A stretch of DNA of 64,000 nt, taken from assembly GCF_014645695.1 (NCBI RefSeq), contig NZ_BMMF01000015.1, positions 62,001 to 126,000 of the forward strand. The letters are read 5' to 3'. Below the pieces are notes generated by a model. The model was not told where the DNA came from. It saw only the letters and a list, made by a program, of their open reading frames with translations, and made no database searches. Numbering within the stretch: position 1 is the stretch's first letter; every line of letters starts with the position of its first letter. The translations under genes were made by a program, and so were the position numbers. The DNA comes from Salinarimonas ramus. Lineage in GTDB: Bacteria > Pseudomonadota > Alphaproteobacteria > Rhizobiales > Beijerinckiaceae. This document shows, piece by piece, positions 32,924 to 42,129 of this stretch.

Positions 32924-35900
32924 CGGGCAGCCTCCTTCTCGCCGGGGGCGCCGGTGCCCCAGTCGGCGGTTCCGCCGGGGACGTCCGCACTGTCGTCGGC
33001 CGCCTTGTCGAACCAGTTGATCGCGCTCATCTTCCGCACCACGACGAACTCGTCGCGGTTGGCGCCGACCGTCCCGTAATAGTTGAAGCCGTACGCGAGA
33101 TGCGCGTAGCCGCCGATCATGTGCGTCGGCTTCATGTTGATGCGCGTGACCGAGTTGTGGATGCCGCCGCGCTGGCCGGTGACTTCGGAGCCCACGGTGT
33201 TCACCAGCTTCTCCTGCGCGTGGTACATGATGCAGGAGCCGGGCCGGATGCGTTGCGAGACGATCGCGCGGGCGGTGAGCGCGCCGTTGACGTTGAAGGC
33301 CTCGATCCAGTCGTTGTCGACGATGCCCGCCACCTTCGCGTCGTCCTCGCTGATCCACACCGCCGGCCCGCCGCGGTTGAGGCTGAGCATGATCAGGTTC
33401 TCGGCATAGGTGGAGTGGATGCCCCATTTCTGGTGCGGCGTGAGGAAGTTGAGCAGGATCTCCGTATTGCCGTTGGGGAGCTTGCCCAGGACCTGATGCA
33501 CGGTCCGTGTGTCGATCGGCGGGCGCCAGGTGATGAAGCTCTCGCCGAAGGCCCGCATCCACTGATGGTCCTGGTAGAGCTGCTGACGGCCCGACAGCGT
33601 GCGCCACGGGATCAGCTCGTGGACGTTCGTGTAGCCGGCGTTGTAGCAGACCTTCTCCGACTCGAGGCCCGACCAGATCGGCGAGGAGATGATCTTGCGC
33701 GGCTGCGAGACCACGTCGCGGAAGCGGATCTTCTCCTCCTCCTTGCCCTCGGCGAGATGCGCATGCTCCCGCCCGGTCGCCTTGGAGAGCGCCTCCCAGG
33801 CCTTCACCGCCACCTCGCCGTTCGTCTCCGGCGCGAGCATCAGGATCGTCTCGCAGGCGTCGATGTCGGTGTCGACCTTGGGCCGCCCGGCGGTGGGACC
33901 GGTCGCGATCCGGCCGTTGAGGTCTCCGAGGTTGGCCACCTCGCGCTCGGTGTTCCAGTTGAGCCCCTTCGCCCCGTTGCCGAGCTTCTCCAGCGCCGGG
34001 CCGAGGGAGGTGAACCGGGCGAAGACGTCCGGATAGTTGCGCTCGACGAGCGCCACCGACGGCATCGTCTTCCCGGGGATCGGCTCGCACTCGCCCTTGG
34101 CCCAGTCCTTCGGGTCGTAGGCCTGGGCGAGCTCGCCGGGGGTGTCGTGCTGGATCGGCGTGAGCACCACGTCGTGCTCGACGCCGAGCACCTCGGGGGC
34201 GACCTCCGAGAACTTCTTGGCGATGCCGCGGAAGATCGCCCAGTCCGATTTCGCCCCCCAGACCGGATCCACCGCCGCCGTGAGCGGATGGATGAAGGGG
34301 TGCATGTCGGACGTGTTGAGGTCGTGCTTTTCGTACCAGGTCGCAGTGGGGAGCACGATGTCGGAGTAGACGCTCGTCGTCGACATGCGGAAGTCGATGT
34401 TGACCATCAGGTCGAGCTTGCCGACGGGCGCCTCCTCCCGCCAGACGACGTCGTCTGGACGCACGAGACCCTCCGCGTCCTCGGTGCCGACCACGCCGTG
34501 CAGCGAGCCGACGAGGTGCTTGAGGAAGTACTCGTGCCCTTTGCCGCTCGCGCCGAGCACGTTCGAGCGCCAGAAGAACATGTTGCGCGGCCAATTGCGG
34601 GGGTTGTCCGGATCGGTGTTGGCGAAGGCGAGCGAGCCGTCCTTCAGCCCCGCGGCGACCGCCTCCCCGGGATTGGCGCCCTCCTCGGAGAGGCGCTTGC
34701 CGAGATCGAGGGGATTGGTCGAAAGCTGCGGCGCGGACGGAAGCCAGCCCATGCGCTCGGCGCGCACGTTGAAGTCGATCATCGCGCCCGACCAGTCGCC
34801 CGCGGGCGCGATCGGGGAGAGAATCTCCGAGACGTGGAGCGACTCGTAGCGCCATTGGTCGGTGTGCGCGTACCAGAAGCTCGTGCCGTTCATCTGCCGG
34901 GGCGGGCGCGACCAGTCAAGCGCGAAGGCGAGCGGCAGCCAGCCGGTCTGCGGGCGCAGCTTCTCCTGGCCGACGTAGTGCGCCCAGCCGCCTCCGGACT
35001 GGCCCACGCAGCCGCACATCACGAGCAGCGCGATGATGCCGCGGTAGCTCATGTCCATGTGGTACCAGTGGTTCAGCCCCGCCCCGAGGATGACCATGGA
35101 TCGGCCGTTGGTGTCCTCCGCGTTCTGGGCGAACTCGCGGGCGACCTGGATGATGGCCTGGCGCGGCACGCCCGTCACGCGCTCGGCCCAGGCTGGCGTG
35201 AAGGGCACGTCGTCGTCGTAGCTCGAAGCCACGTTGGCGCCGCCGAAGCCGCGGTCGAGCCCGTAATTGGCGCAGTAGAGATCGAAGACGGTGGCGACCT
35301 GCGCCGTGGTTCCGTCAGCGAGCGCGACTTGCTTGACCGGCACGTTGCGCATCAGCACACGGTCGTGGTCGGTCGCGACGAAATCGTGCGGCGCGGTGGA
35401 GCCGAAATAGGGGAAGGCGACGGAGGCGACGGCGTCGTGGTCGGGCGCGAGCGTCGTGCGCAGGCGCACCTCCTTGCCGCTGCCGTCCTTCTCCTCGAGG
35501 TTCCACTTGCCCGGATCGCCCCAGCGATGGCCGGCGGAGCCGTGCGGCGCGACGAGCACGCCCGAGAGCTCGTCGAGGGCCACGGGCTTCCAGTCCGGGT
35601 TGACCTTCTCGCCGAGCGCGCCCTTCAGGTCGGCCGCGCGCAGGAGCCTGTCCGGGACGATCTTGCCGTCCCGCTCGACGAGCTTCACGAGGAGCGGGAA
35701 ATCCGAGTAGCGGCGGGCGTATTCCGCGAAATACGGAACCGTCCGGTCGAGGTGATACTCGCGCAGCACGACGTGGCCGAAGGCCAGCGCCAGGGCGGCG
35801 TCGGTGCCCTGCTTGGGATGAAGCCAGAGATCCGAGAACTTCGCTGCCTCGTTGAAGTCCGGCGCGATCACCACGCTCTTGGCACCGCGATAGCGCACCT

Positions 35901-36705
35901 CCGAATAGAAGTGCGCGTCCGGCGCCCGCGTCATCGGGACGTTCGAGCCCCAGACCAGCAGGAAGCCGGCATTGTACCAGTCGGCGCTCTCGGGAACGTC
36001 GGTCTGCTCGCCCCAGGTCTGCGGCGAGGAGGGCGGCAGGTCGCAATACCAGTCGTAAAAGCTCAAGAGCGCCCCGCCGATGAGCGAGAGATAGCGGCTG
36101 CCCGCCGCGTAGGAGATCATCGACATGGCTGGGATAGGCGAGAAGCCGGCGATGCGGTCCGGGCCGTACTCGCGGATCGTGTAGGCGTTCGCCGCCGCGA
36201 TGATCTCGTCGACCTCGTCCCAGCCGACCCGGACGAAGCCGCCCCGCCCGCGCCGCGACACCCAGTCCCGCCGCTTCTCGGTGTCCTGCACGATGGAGCG
36301 CCAGGCCGCGACGGGGGCCATCGTCTCGCGCGCCTTGCGCCAGTGGCGCACGAGGCGCTCGCGCACGAGCGGATATTTGATCCGGGTTCCCGAATAGAGA
36401 TACCAGCTGTAGCTCGCCCCGCGTGGGCAGCCCCGCGGCTCGTGGTTGGGGAGATCGGGCCGGGTGCGCGGGTAGTCGGTCTGCTGCGTCTCCCAGGTGA
36501 CGATCCCGCCCTTGACGTAGATCTTCCACGAGCACGAGCCGGTGCAGTTCACGCCGTGCGTCGAACGCACGATCTTGTCCGCGGCCCAGCGCTTGCGGTA
36601 GGCGTCCTCCCACTCCCGGCTCTCGCGCGTCGTGACCCCGTGCCCGCCCGAGAACGTGTCCGTCTCTCTCCTGAAATACGTGAGGCGATCGAGAAAATGG
36701 CTCAT
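32920..36705 (-). CDS. narG: Respiratory nitrate reductase alpha subunit, NarG (nar1)
   Basis: The protein has 1261 residues, the size expected of membrane-bound NarG. It begins M-S-H-F-L-D-R-L-T-Y-F, typical of the N-terminal chaperone-binding tail. The FS0 cluster ligands are H and Cys in S-T-H-G-V-N-C-T-G-S-C-S-W-K near residue 48, with a later Cys in H-E-P-R-G-C-P-R-G-A-S. The molybdenum-ligand aspartate is expected in the Y-N-A-G-F-L/T-D-V-P-E-S-A-D-W-Y-N region. No twin-arginine signal is present, as expected for a cytoplasm-facing NarG. It reduces nitrate to nitrite with quinol electrons. AAGGAG precedes the ATG. It lies 19 bases after narK. Confidence 0.97.
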   Translation of the reverse strand: MSHFLDRLTYFRRETDTFSGGHGVTTRESREWEDAYRKRWAADKIVRSTHGVNCTGSCSWKIYVKGGIVTWETQQTDYPRTRPDLPNHEPRGCPRGASYSWYLYSGTRIKYPLVRERLVRHWRKARETMAPVAAWRSIVQDTEKRRDWVSRRGRGGFVRVGWDEVDEIIAAANAYTIREYGPDRIAGFSPIPAMSMISYAAGSRYLSLIGGALLSFYDWYCDLPPSSPQTWGEQTDVPESADWYNAGFLLVWGSNVPMTRAPDAHFYSEVRYRGAKSVVIAPDFNEAAKFSDLWLHPKQGTDAALALAFGHVVLREYHLDRTVPYFAEYARRYSDFPLLVKLVERDGKIVPDRLLRAADLKGALGEKVNPDWKPVALDELSGVLVAPHGSAGHRWGDPGKWNLEEKDGSGKEVRLRTTLAPDHDAVASVAFPYFGSTAPHDFVATDHDRVLMRNVPVKQVALADGTTAQVATVFDLYCANYGLDRGFGGANVASSYDDDVPFTPAWAERVTGVPRQAIIQVAREFAQNAEDTNGRSMVILGAGLNHWYHMDMSYRGIIALLVMCGCVGQSGGGWAHYVGQEKLRPQTGWLPLAFALDWSRPPRQMNGTSFWYAHTDQWRYESLHVSEILSPIAPAGDWSGAMIDFNVRAERMGWLPSAPQLSTNPLDLGKRLSEEGANPGEAVAAGLKDGSLAFANTDPDNPRNWPRNMFFWRSNVLGASGKGHEYFLKHLVGSLHGVVGTEDAEGLVRPDDVVWREEAPVGKLDLMVNIDFRMSTTSVYSDIVLPTATWYEKHDLNTSDMHPFIHPLTAAVDPVWGAKSDWAIFRGIAKKFSEVAPEVLGVEHDVVLTPIQHDTPGELAQAYDPKDWAKGECEPIPGKTMPSVALVERNYPDVFARFTSLGPALEKLGNGAKGLNWNTEREVANLGDLNGRIATGPTAGRPKVDTDIDACETILMLAPETNGEVAVKAWEALSKATGREHAHLAEGKEEEKIRFRDVVSQPRKIISSPIWSGLESEKVCYNAGYTNVHELIPWRTLSGRQQLYQDHQWMRAFGESFITWRPPIDTRTVHQVLGKLPNGNTEILLNFLTPHQKWGIHSTYAENLIMLSLNRGGPAVWISEDDAKVAGIVDNDWIEAFNVNGALTARAIVSQRIRPGSCIMYHAQEKLVNTVGSEVTGQRGGIHNSVTRINMKPTHMIGGYAHLAYGFNYYGTVGANRDEFVVVRKMSAINWFDKAADDSADVPGGTADWGTGAPGEKEAAR

Positions 36706-36724
36706 TGAGCGCTCCTTGGGGATT

Positions 36725-39454
36725 TCAGGACGAGGTCGTCTCGGTGGCGCGGGGCGGCTGGCCCCGCTCGAGGTCGTGGAGGATGCCGCGCGGGCCGCTG
36801 TAGACGGCCCACGTGATCGCCGCGCAGGAGACGTAGAAGGCGAGGAAGCCCCACAGGGCGGCGTTGGCTTCGCCCGTCAGGTCGATCGACGAGCCGTAGG
36901 CCTTGGGGATGTAGAAGGCGCCGTAGGCGGCGATGGCCGAGGTGAAGCCGATAATCGCGGCCGATTCCCGGTCCGCCTGCTTGCGCCGCTCGGGCTCGGT
37001 GAGATCGCCCGCGGTGCGCTCCATCTCGCGGCGCATGATCCCCGGGATCATCTGGAAGGTCGACGCGTTGCCGACGCCGCTGATGAAGAAGAGCGCCAGC
37101 ACCATGCCGAAGAAGCCCCAGAAGGCGTGCGCCTCGAGGAACCAGATCATGCCCAAAATCGCGAGGATCTGCCCGATGAAGACCCAGAAGGTGACGCGCG
37201 CGCCGCCGAGCCTGTCGGCGATCCAGCCGGTGCCAGCGCGAGAGAGCGCGCCGACGAGGGGGCCGAGGAAAACGAGGTTCAGGACGTCCATCTCGGGGAA
37301 GACCAACCGGGCGAGCAGCGGAAAGCCCGCGGACATGCCGATGAACGTCCCGAAGGTGCCGGTATAGAGCCAGCACATGATCCAGGTATGCGCCCGGCGG
37401 AAGATCGAGGCCTGATCGGCGAAGGACGAGCGCGCGCTCATAATATCGTTCATGCCGAACCAGGCGGCGACGACGCCCACCAGAATGAACGGGATCCAGA
37501 CGAAGCCCGCGTTCTGCATCCACAGCTGCTCGCCGGTCTCGGTCACCTGTGGAGCGCCGCTCAACGCGCCGAAGAGGCCCACCGTGATCGCGATCGGCAC
37601 GAGCCCTTGCATCACGCTGACGCCGAGATTGCCGAGGCCGGCATTGATGGCGAGCGCGTTGCCCTTCTCGCGCTTCGGGAAGAAGAAGCTGATGTTGGCC
37701 ATCGAGGAGGCGAAGTTGCCGCCGCCGAAGCCGCACAGGAGCGCGAGCACGAGGAAGATCAGGAACGGCGTCTGCGGGTCCTGGACCGCGTAGCCGATGC
37801 CGAAGGCGGGGATGAGCAGGGATGCCGTCGAGATGGTGGTCCACAGCCGCCCGCCGAAGATCGGCACCAGGAAGGCGTAGAAGATGCGCAGGGTCGCGCC
37901 CGAGAGCCCCGGGACCGCCGCGAGCCAGAACAGCTGAGCGGTGGTGAAGTCGAAGCCGATCGCCGGCAGGCGGGCGACGACGACGCTCCAGACCATCCAC
38001 ACCGCGAACGAGAGCAGGAGGCAGTAGGTCGAGATCCAGAGGTTCCGGCGCGCGACGGGGCGCCCGGTCTCCTCCCAGAAGCGCTGGTCCTCCGGCCTCC
38101 ACTCGGCGAGGACGCCGGCGCGACGCGGCGGATGCGTGGTTCCGGGCTCGCCCATGCCCTCCAGCTCGGGAAGCTCGGGGAGCGCTTCGAGCGAGCCCGC
38201 CACGGCCGCGCGGCGCTCCATGCGCCGGACCGCGAGGTGCATCCAAACGAAGGCGATCGCGACGAGAAGGAACAGGAGCGCGAACGAGCTCGTCCAGATG
38301 CCGGTGAGATCGTTCAGGACGCCGAAGGCGAGCGGCAGCACGAAGCCGCCGAGCCCGCCGATCATGCCGACGAGGCCGCCCACCGCGCCGACGTGGTTGG
38401 GGTAGTAGGCCGGGATGTGCTTGTAGACCGCGGCCTTGCCCAGGCTCATGAAGAAGCCGAGCACGAAGATCAGGACCACGAAGGGAACGAGACCCATCGC
38501 GGTGCGGAAGGTGATCGTCTGGTTGACGCCCTCGATCATGTAGGTGGTGGGCGGATAGGACAGCATGAAGCAGCACAAAGCCGCCACGCCGAAGGTCCAG
38601 TACAGCACCGAGCGCGCGCCGTACCGGTCCGACAGCCGGCCGCCGTAGACGCGAAACACGCTGGCTGGAACCGAGTAGAAGGCGGCGAGCATGCCGGCCG
38701 ACTTGATGTCGAGGCCGTAAACGCCGACGAGGTATCGCGGCAGCCAGAGCGCGAGCGCGACGAAGCCGCCGAAGACGAAGAAGTAGTACAGCCCAAAGCG
38801 CCAGACCTGGATGTTCCTCAGCACCGCGAGCTGATCGCCGGCCGACGCCCGCGGCTTGCCGGCTCGCGCCTGCTGCTGGGGGTCCTCCTTCGTGAAGAGG
38901 AGGAACAGGACCGCCACGACGAGCAGCGCCGCCGCCCAGATCTGCGCCACGCCCTGCCATCCGACGGCGACCATCACGAACGGCGCCACGAACTTCGTCA
39001 CCGCCGCGCCGACGTTGCCGGCGCCGAAGATTCCCAGCGCCGTCCCCTGCTGCCCCTGCGGATAGAACCGCGAGACGTAGGCGACGCCCACCGAGAACGA
39101 GCCGCCTGCGAGGCCGACGCCGAGCGCCGCGAGGAGAAGGAAGGGATAGGTGCTCGCTTGAGCTGTCAGGAAGGTCGCGATGGCGGAGAGGACCATGACC
39201 CCGGCGAACAGGCGCCGTCCACCGAACTGATCGGACCAGACGCCCAGCACGAGCCGCGACAGCGAGCCGGTCAGGATCGGCGTGCCGATGAGAAGGCCGA
39301 ACTGCGTCTCGGACAGGCCCAGCTCGTCCTTGATGCCGAGCCCGATGATGGAAAAGATCGTCCAGACCGCGAAGCAGGCGGTGAAAGCCCCTGTGCTGAC
39401 CCAGAGTGCGCGAGACGCGCCATCGTGAGGGCGGTCGGGAGCCGGCTCCGTCAT
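36725..39454 (-). CDS. narK: Fused double nitrate/nitrite transporter NarK1-NarK2
   Basis: The protein has 909 residues made of two complete 12-helix MFS units joined in one frame. The first (about 1-410) has the NarK1-type signatures G-L-L-I-G-T-P-I-L-T-G-S-L-S-R and a matching central loop; the second (about 460-900) starts after a proline-rich joint with the NarK2-type W-I-S-T/V-W-S-V-V-V-A-R-L-P and R-E-K-G-N-A-L-A-I-N-A-G-L-G-N-L-G-V-S. In other denitrifiers with such fusions, the first half behaves as a nitrate/proton symporter and the second as a nitrate/nitrite antiporter. In nar2 the same two units are separate genes. It leads the nar1 operon. Confidence 0.94.
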   Translation of the reverse strand: MTEPAPDRPHDGASRALWVSTGAFTACFAVWTIFSIIGLGIKDELGLSETQFGLLIGTPILTGSLSRLVLGVWSDQFGGRRLFAGVMVLSAIATFLTAQASTYPFLLLAALGVGLAGGSFSVGVAYVSRFYPQGQQGTALGIFGAGNVGAAVTKFVAPFVMVAVGWQGVAQIWAAALLVVAVLFLLFTKEDPQQQARAGKPRASAGDQLAVLRNIQVWRFGLYYFFVFGGFVALALWLPRYLVGVYGLDIKSAGMLAAFYSVPASVFRVYGGRLSDRYGARSVLYWTFGVAALCCFMLSYPPTTYMIEGVNQTITFRTAMGLVPFVVLIFVLGFFMSLGKAAVYKHIPAYYPNHVGAVGGLVGMIGGLGGFVLPLAFGVLNDLTGIWTSSFALLFLLVAIAFVWMHLAVRRMERRAAVAGSLEALPELPELEGMGEPGTTHPPRRAGVLAEWRPEDQRFWEETGRPVARRNLWISTYCLLLSFAVWMVWSVVVARLPAIGFDFTTAQLFWLAAVPGLSGATLRIFYAFLVPIFGGRLWTTISTASLLIPAFGIGYAVQDPQTPFLIFLVLALLCGFGGGNFASSMANISFFFPKREKGNALAINAGLGNLGVSVMQGLVPIAITVGLFGALSGAPQVTETGEQLWMQNAGFVWIPFILVGVVAAWFGMNDIMSARSSFADQASIFRRAHTWIMCWLYTGTFGTFIGMSAGFPLLARLVFPEMDVLNLVFLGPLVGALSRAGTGWIADRLGGARVTFWVFIGQILAILGMIWFLEAHAFWGFFGMVLALFFISGVGNASTFQMIPGIMRREMERTAGDLTEPERRKQADRESAAIIGFTSAIAAYGAFYIPKAYGSSIDLTGEANAALWGFLAFYVSCAAITWAVYSGPRGILHDLERGQPPRATETTSS

Positions 39455-39674
39455 TCCGCAAGCTCGCTTGCTGCTCTCATCCCGTCACCCACTCCCGGCA
39501 TGCTTCGAGGCGCGGACCGTCGCATCGGCTGGCCTGAGCCTCGCCGAGTGCCGCTCGGGTCCGAGCGCGGGGGATCTTTCGAGACAACGGAGCAGAGGGC
39601 GTATACGTTCCCAAAGTAGTAACCCGGTCGGGATAACTGCCTAGGTCCAGAGAGAGCTGTCGCTCATCCGGACG

Positions 39675-40070
39675 CTATCGCTCGGTCGCGCCCCACCAGG
39701 ATTGCGCCTCGAGCATCGCGAGCGAGGCGGCGTTGGGGCAGGTGTGTTGGTAGACCGCGCGCGCGACGCCGCGGTCGAGATGCTTTCTGCAGGCGCGCAC
39801 GGTCAGGCAGGTCGAGCAGGTGGCGCTCATGTCGCGCATGAGGACCGGCTCGCGCGCCTTCACGGCCTCGGGGTCGAGCCGGAGCGCTGCGAGCATCCGG
39901 TGCAGCTCACGGCCGGCCTGCGGCCCCCTTGCCGCGATCCGTTCCAGAGCGTCCCGGCCAAGGCCCAGATCCCGAGCGAGCGCCTCGCGCTCCGTGGTAT
40001 CCATCGCAAGCACGGACCCTTCCCGCGCGCGGCCCGTCCACCAGCTGAGAATGTCGACCATCACGCTCAT
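39675..40070 (-). CDS. DUF6455 family Cys-rich protein (copy B)
   Basis: The protein has 131 residues; AGGAGGAG lies about nine bases before the ATG at 40070. The helical first half (R-E-A-L-A-R-D-L-G-L-G-R-D-A-L-E-R-I-A) is followed by M-R-D-M-S-A-T-C-S-T-C-L-T-V-R-A-C-R-K-H-L and later T-C-P-N-A-A. The pattern C-x2-C-x5-C-x3-L...C-P-N matches copies A and C. Its promoter carries the identical palindrome TTGCGCCAGCGCAA centred 59 bases before the start. It sits just upstream of the nar1 narK on the same strand. Confidence 0.78.
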   Translation of the reverse strand: MSVMVDILSWWTGRAREGSVLAMDTTEREALARDLGLGRDALERIAARGPQAGRELHRMLAALRLDPEAVKAREPVLMRDMSATCSTCLTVRACRKHLDRGVARAVYQHTCPNAASLAMLEAQSWWGATER

Positions 40071-40122
40071 GATGCGCTCCTCCTAAACGTCGGCACTCTA
40101 CCGGGCCGGCGGCTTCGACGCG

Positions 40123-40136
40123 TTGCGCCAGCGCAA
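40123..40136 (-). promoter_or_regulatory. Crp/Fnr-type (NnrR-like) palindrome TTGCGCCAGCGCAA
   Basis: A perfect 14-base dyad centred about 59 bases before the DUF6455 copy B start. It is identical to the sites at 28119 and 61279. Confidence 0.75.
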
Positions 40137-40181
40137 CCTCGTCGGCAGGGGCGAGCACATCCGCGCGATGATGCGGTGAGG

Positions 40182-40195
40182 TTGCCTTGGAACAA
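40182..40195 (+). promoter_or_regulatory. Crp/Fnr-type site TTGCC-TTGG-AACAA
   Basis: This imperfect TTG-N8-CAA dyad lies about 80 bases before the rightward small gene starting at 40269 and about 118 bases before the leftward DUF6455 gene. It resembles the variant upstream of nnrU (TTGCT-TTGG-GACAA). Confidence 0.5.
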
Positions 40196-40268
40196 GGTCG
40201 AACCGTCCGATTCGGTGGGATCGTATAGGTGGGTCCGAGACGACACCGCGGGCCGATGGAGGACTCCG

Positions 40269-40631
40269 GTGACCGTTGTCGACCTGCCCGTCCGGGCTCT
40301 TTCGGCCGAAGCACCCGGCTCCGCGCTCAAGCGGGTGCGCGCCGTCATCGCCAGCATCGATTTGAGCTGCGAGTGCAAGGCTCGGCTGGAGAGCGCGCTC
40401 GATCGCTTCTCGGCGCTCGAGGAGAACCGAGCACGCCGGGAGGCGCTCGCCACGGCGCGCGACGAGCGCGAGCGCATCGCGCTGCTCCTGCAGCTCCTCG
40501 CGGAACTCGACGAGCTCCCCCTGGCCGAGCCGGACGGCAGCGTCTACCGCGAACTCGAGTTCCTGTTTCGCGACGTCGCGGCGGCGGCGGAGCGAGGTGC
40601 GCAGGCCGTGTCTCGAGCGGGCGAAAGCTGA
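40269..40631 (+). CDS. Small coiled-coil hypothetical protein
   Basis: A GTG at 40269 with GGAGG six bases upstream starts a 120-residue frame; frames further upstream look non-coding. The product is charged and helical (A-L-K-R-V-R-A-V-I-A-S-I-D, L-E-S-A-L-D-R-F-S-A-L-E-E-N-R-A-R-R-E-A-L) with C-E-C in D-L-S-C-E-C-K-A-R-L. Coiled-coil character is likely. No family is recognised. It is divergent from DUF6455 copy B and shares its regulatory gap. Confidence 0.6.
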   Translation: MTVVDLPVRALSAEAPGSALKRVRAVIASIDLSCECKARLESALDRFSALEENRARREALATARDERERIALLLQLLAELDELPLAEPDGSVYRELEFLFRDVAAAAERGAQAVSRAGES

Positions 40632-40738
40632 GAAAAAGACAGCGCCTGAAGACGGAGAGACGCCCCCCTCCTTATCAGCGCCCCGTCGATCGGCACGCGC
40701 ACTCTATGGTCGGGCGAAAGCACCGCGGCACGGTGTAC

Positions 40739-41485
40739 TCAGTCTAAAGAGGCCACAGGGGGGAGGCCGACGCCTCTGCTCGCGCCATCGGGGTCGGGGC
40801 CGTCGATCAGCCAGTCGGGCTTGGCCAGGGCCGCGAGCATTGCGCGGTCGGTGATCGTGACGCGCGAGCCGTCGAGCTTCAGGCCGTAATCCTCCAGCGA
40901 CTTGAGCGCGCGGCTCAGGTTCTCGGGCGTCATCCCGAGATAGCTCGCGAGTAATCGTTTCTCGACAGGAAGGGCAAAGGTATCCAAGTCCCCGGCCTGG
41001 CGGGATTGCCGGAGCAGGTACGAGGCGATTCGCTCGCGTGACGTGCGCAGCTTCAGGCCCTTGGCGTGCCGAACGACGGCGCGGTAAGCGCCTGCGAGTT
41101 CTTGTATAACCGATACCGCGAACTCGGCATCGCGGCGGAAGATGGCCCGCAGATCCGATGCAGGAAGGCGAACGAGGCGCACGTGCTCCAGGGCGCGCGC
41201 CGACATGAGGTAGGGCGCGTCGCGGATGCAGGCTGCGAGAATGAAGGTGCCCGCCGGACCGATGACCGCCATCGTGGTTTCGCGCCCTTCCCATCGAGCG
41301 TAGAGTTCAACCGATCCTTCCATCACGACATGAAGGTAGTCCGCTGGCGCGCCCTGCTGGATCAAGCCGTCGCCAGCGGCGCAACTGTTGGTGCCGGCGC
41401 TCTGCATGAGCGCATCGAAGCTCGCCAGCATCATGTCGCGAAAGAGAGGGAGATGGCGGATTTCCTGGAGTTCGTCGGGATGCAT
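40739..41485 (-). CDS. Crp/Fnr-family transcription regulator (Dnr/NNR-like helix)
   Basis: The protein has 248 residues. An N-terminal cyclic-nucleotide-binding fold (F-R-D-M-M-L-A-S-F-D-A-L-M-Q, G-D-G-L-I-Q-Q-G-A-P-A-D-Y-L-H-V-V-M-E-G-S-V-E-L) is followed by a dimer helix and a winged helix-turn-helix with L-A-S-Y-L-G-M-T-P-E-N-L-S-R-A-L-K-S-L. The T-P-E-N-L-S-R recognition helix resembles Dnr/NNR/CooA types. It lacks the N-terminal cysteine cluster of oxygen-sensing FNR, and there is an extra C-terminal tail of about 20 residues. It may sense NO via haem or act downstream of FixLJ as a FixK-like factor; sequence alone does not decide. Confidence 0.85.
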   Translation of the reverse strand: MHPDELQEIRHLPLFRDMMLASFDALMQSAGTNSCAAGDGLIQQGAPADYLHVVMEGSVELYARWEGRETTMAVIGPAGTFILAACIRDAPYLMSARALEHVRLVRLPASDLRAIFRRDAEFAVSVIQELAGAYRAVVRHAKGLKLRTSRERIASYLLRQSRQAGDLDTFALPVEKRLLASYLGMTPENLSRALKSLEDYGLKLDGSRVTITDRAMLAALAKPDWLIDGPDPDGASRGVGLPPVASLD

Positions 41486-41610
41486 GCTCGCCCAGGCGGT
41501 TCGTCGCCCGATATCTCTTCATCCGGAAGCCGCGCATTGCAAGCGTCTCGTACCGCCTCGTGCTGCGAAGCGACCCATGCGTCCCGAGAAAGACGCCTCG
41601 GTCGCGGTCC

Positions 41611-41937
41611 TCAGTCCGGATCGGTAATGTCCTCGATCCAGGTGAGCGCGCGAACGCCCTGGGGAAAGCCCATCGTCGGAATGGCCATCAGCGCCACCTG
41701 CTTGAGGGCCGTAGGCTCGATACCCTCCTCCAGCGCCCGACGCGTGTGGGAGTGGACCGCCCCCTCCGAGAGCGCGCCGATAGCGAGCGCGAGCTTGACG
41801 AGTCTGGCAGTACGCCCGTCGATCGGGCCGGCCTCGGAGGTCGCCTTGCCGAGCGCGGCGTAGGCGTCCCAGACTTGCGGATAGTCGGCGGCGACGTCGC
41901 CTGCACCGGATGGCAGCTTCTTTGGATCGATGCTCAT
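41611..41937 (-). CDS. Carboxymuconolactone decarboxylase-family protein
   Basis: The protein has 108 residues and one CMD domain: Y-P-Q-V-W-D-A-Y-A-A-L-G, L-V-K-L-A-L-A-I-G-A-L-S-E-G-A-V-H-S-H-T-R-R-A-L-E-E-G and L-M-A-I-P-T-M-G-F-P. The AhpD-type C-x-x-C catalytic pair is absent, so it is not a standard peroxidase. The H-S-H motif is retained. It probably acts on a small carboxylate or serves in stress response; the gene stands alone between two Crp/Fnr genes. Confidence 0.85.
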   Translation of the reverse strand: MSIDPKKLPSGAGDVAADYPQVWDAYAALGKATSEAGPIDGRTARLVKLALAIGALSEGAVHSHTRRALEEGIEPTALKQVALMAIPTMGFPQGVRALTWIEDITDPD

Positions 41938-42129
41938 GACAAAATCTCCTGGTCTGGTCCATTGATGCCGCGAACGCGCTCTCATGCCAAGCCGCTCGAT
42001 AAGAGGCGCCGGCTTATGAGCCGCCGGCATCGGCTCTTGTCGTGTTCTGGGCGTCTCTCGACCCGCGACCGCCGGCGGTGCTAAACCGGGGACGCATCGC
42101 GGCGACACGCCGCCGAACGGAGCACGCCC

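Noticed and set aside
32899-36708. Long plus-strand open frame opposite narG of nar1 (and similar ones opposite narG2 and the RND pump)
   Set aside because: Histidine/valine/arginine-rich shadow sequence with no ribosome site; the minus-strand genes are unambiguous.
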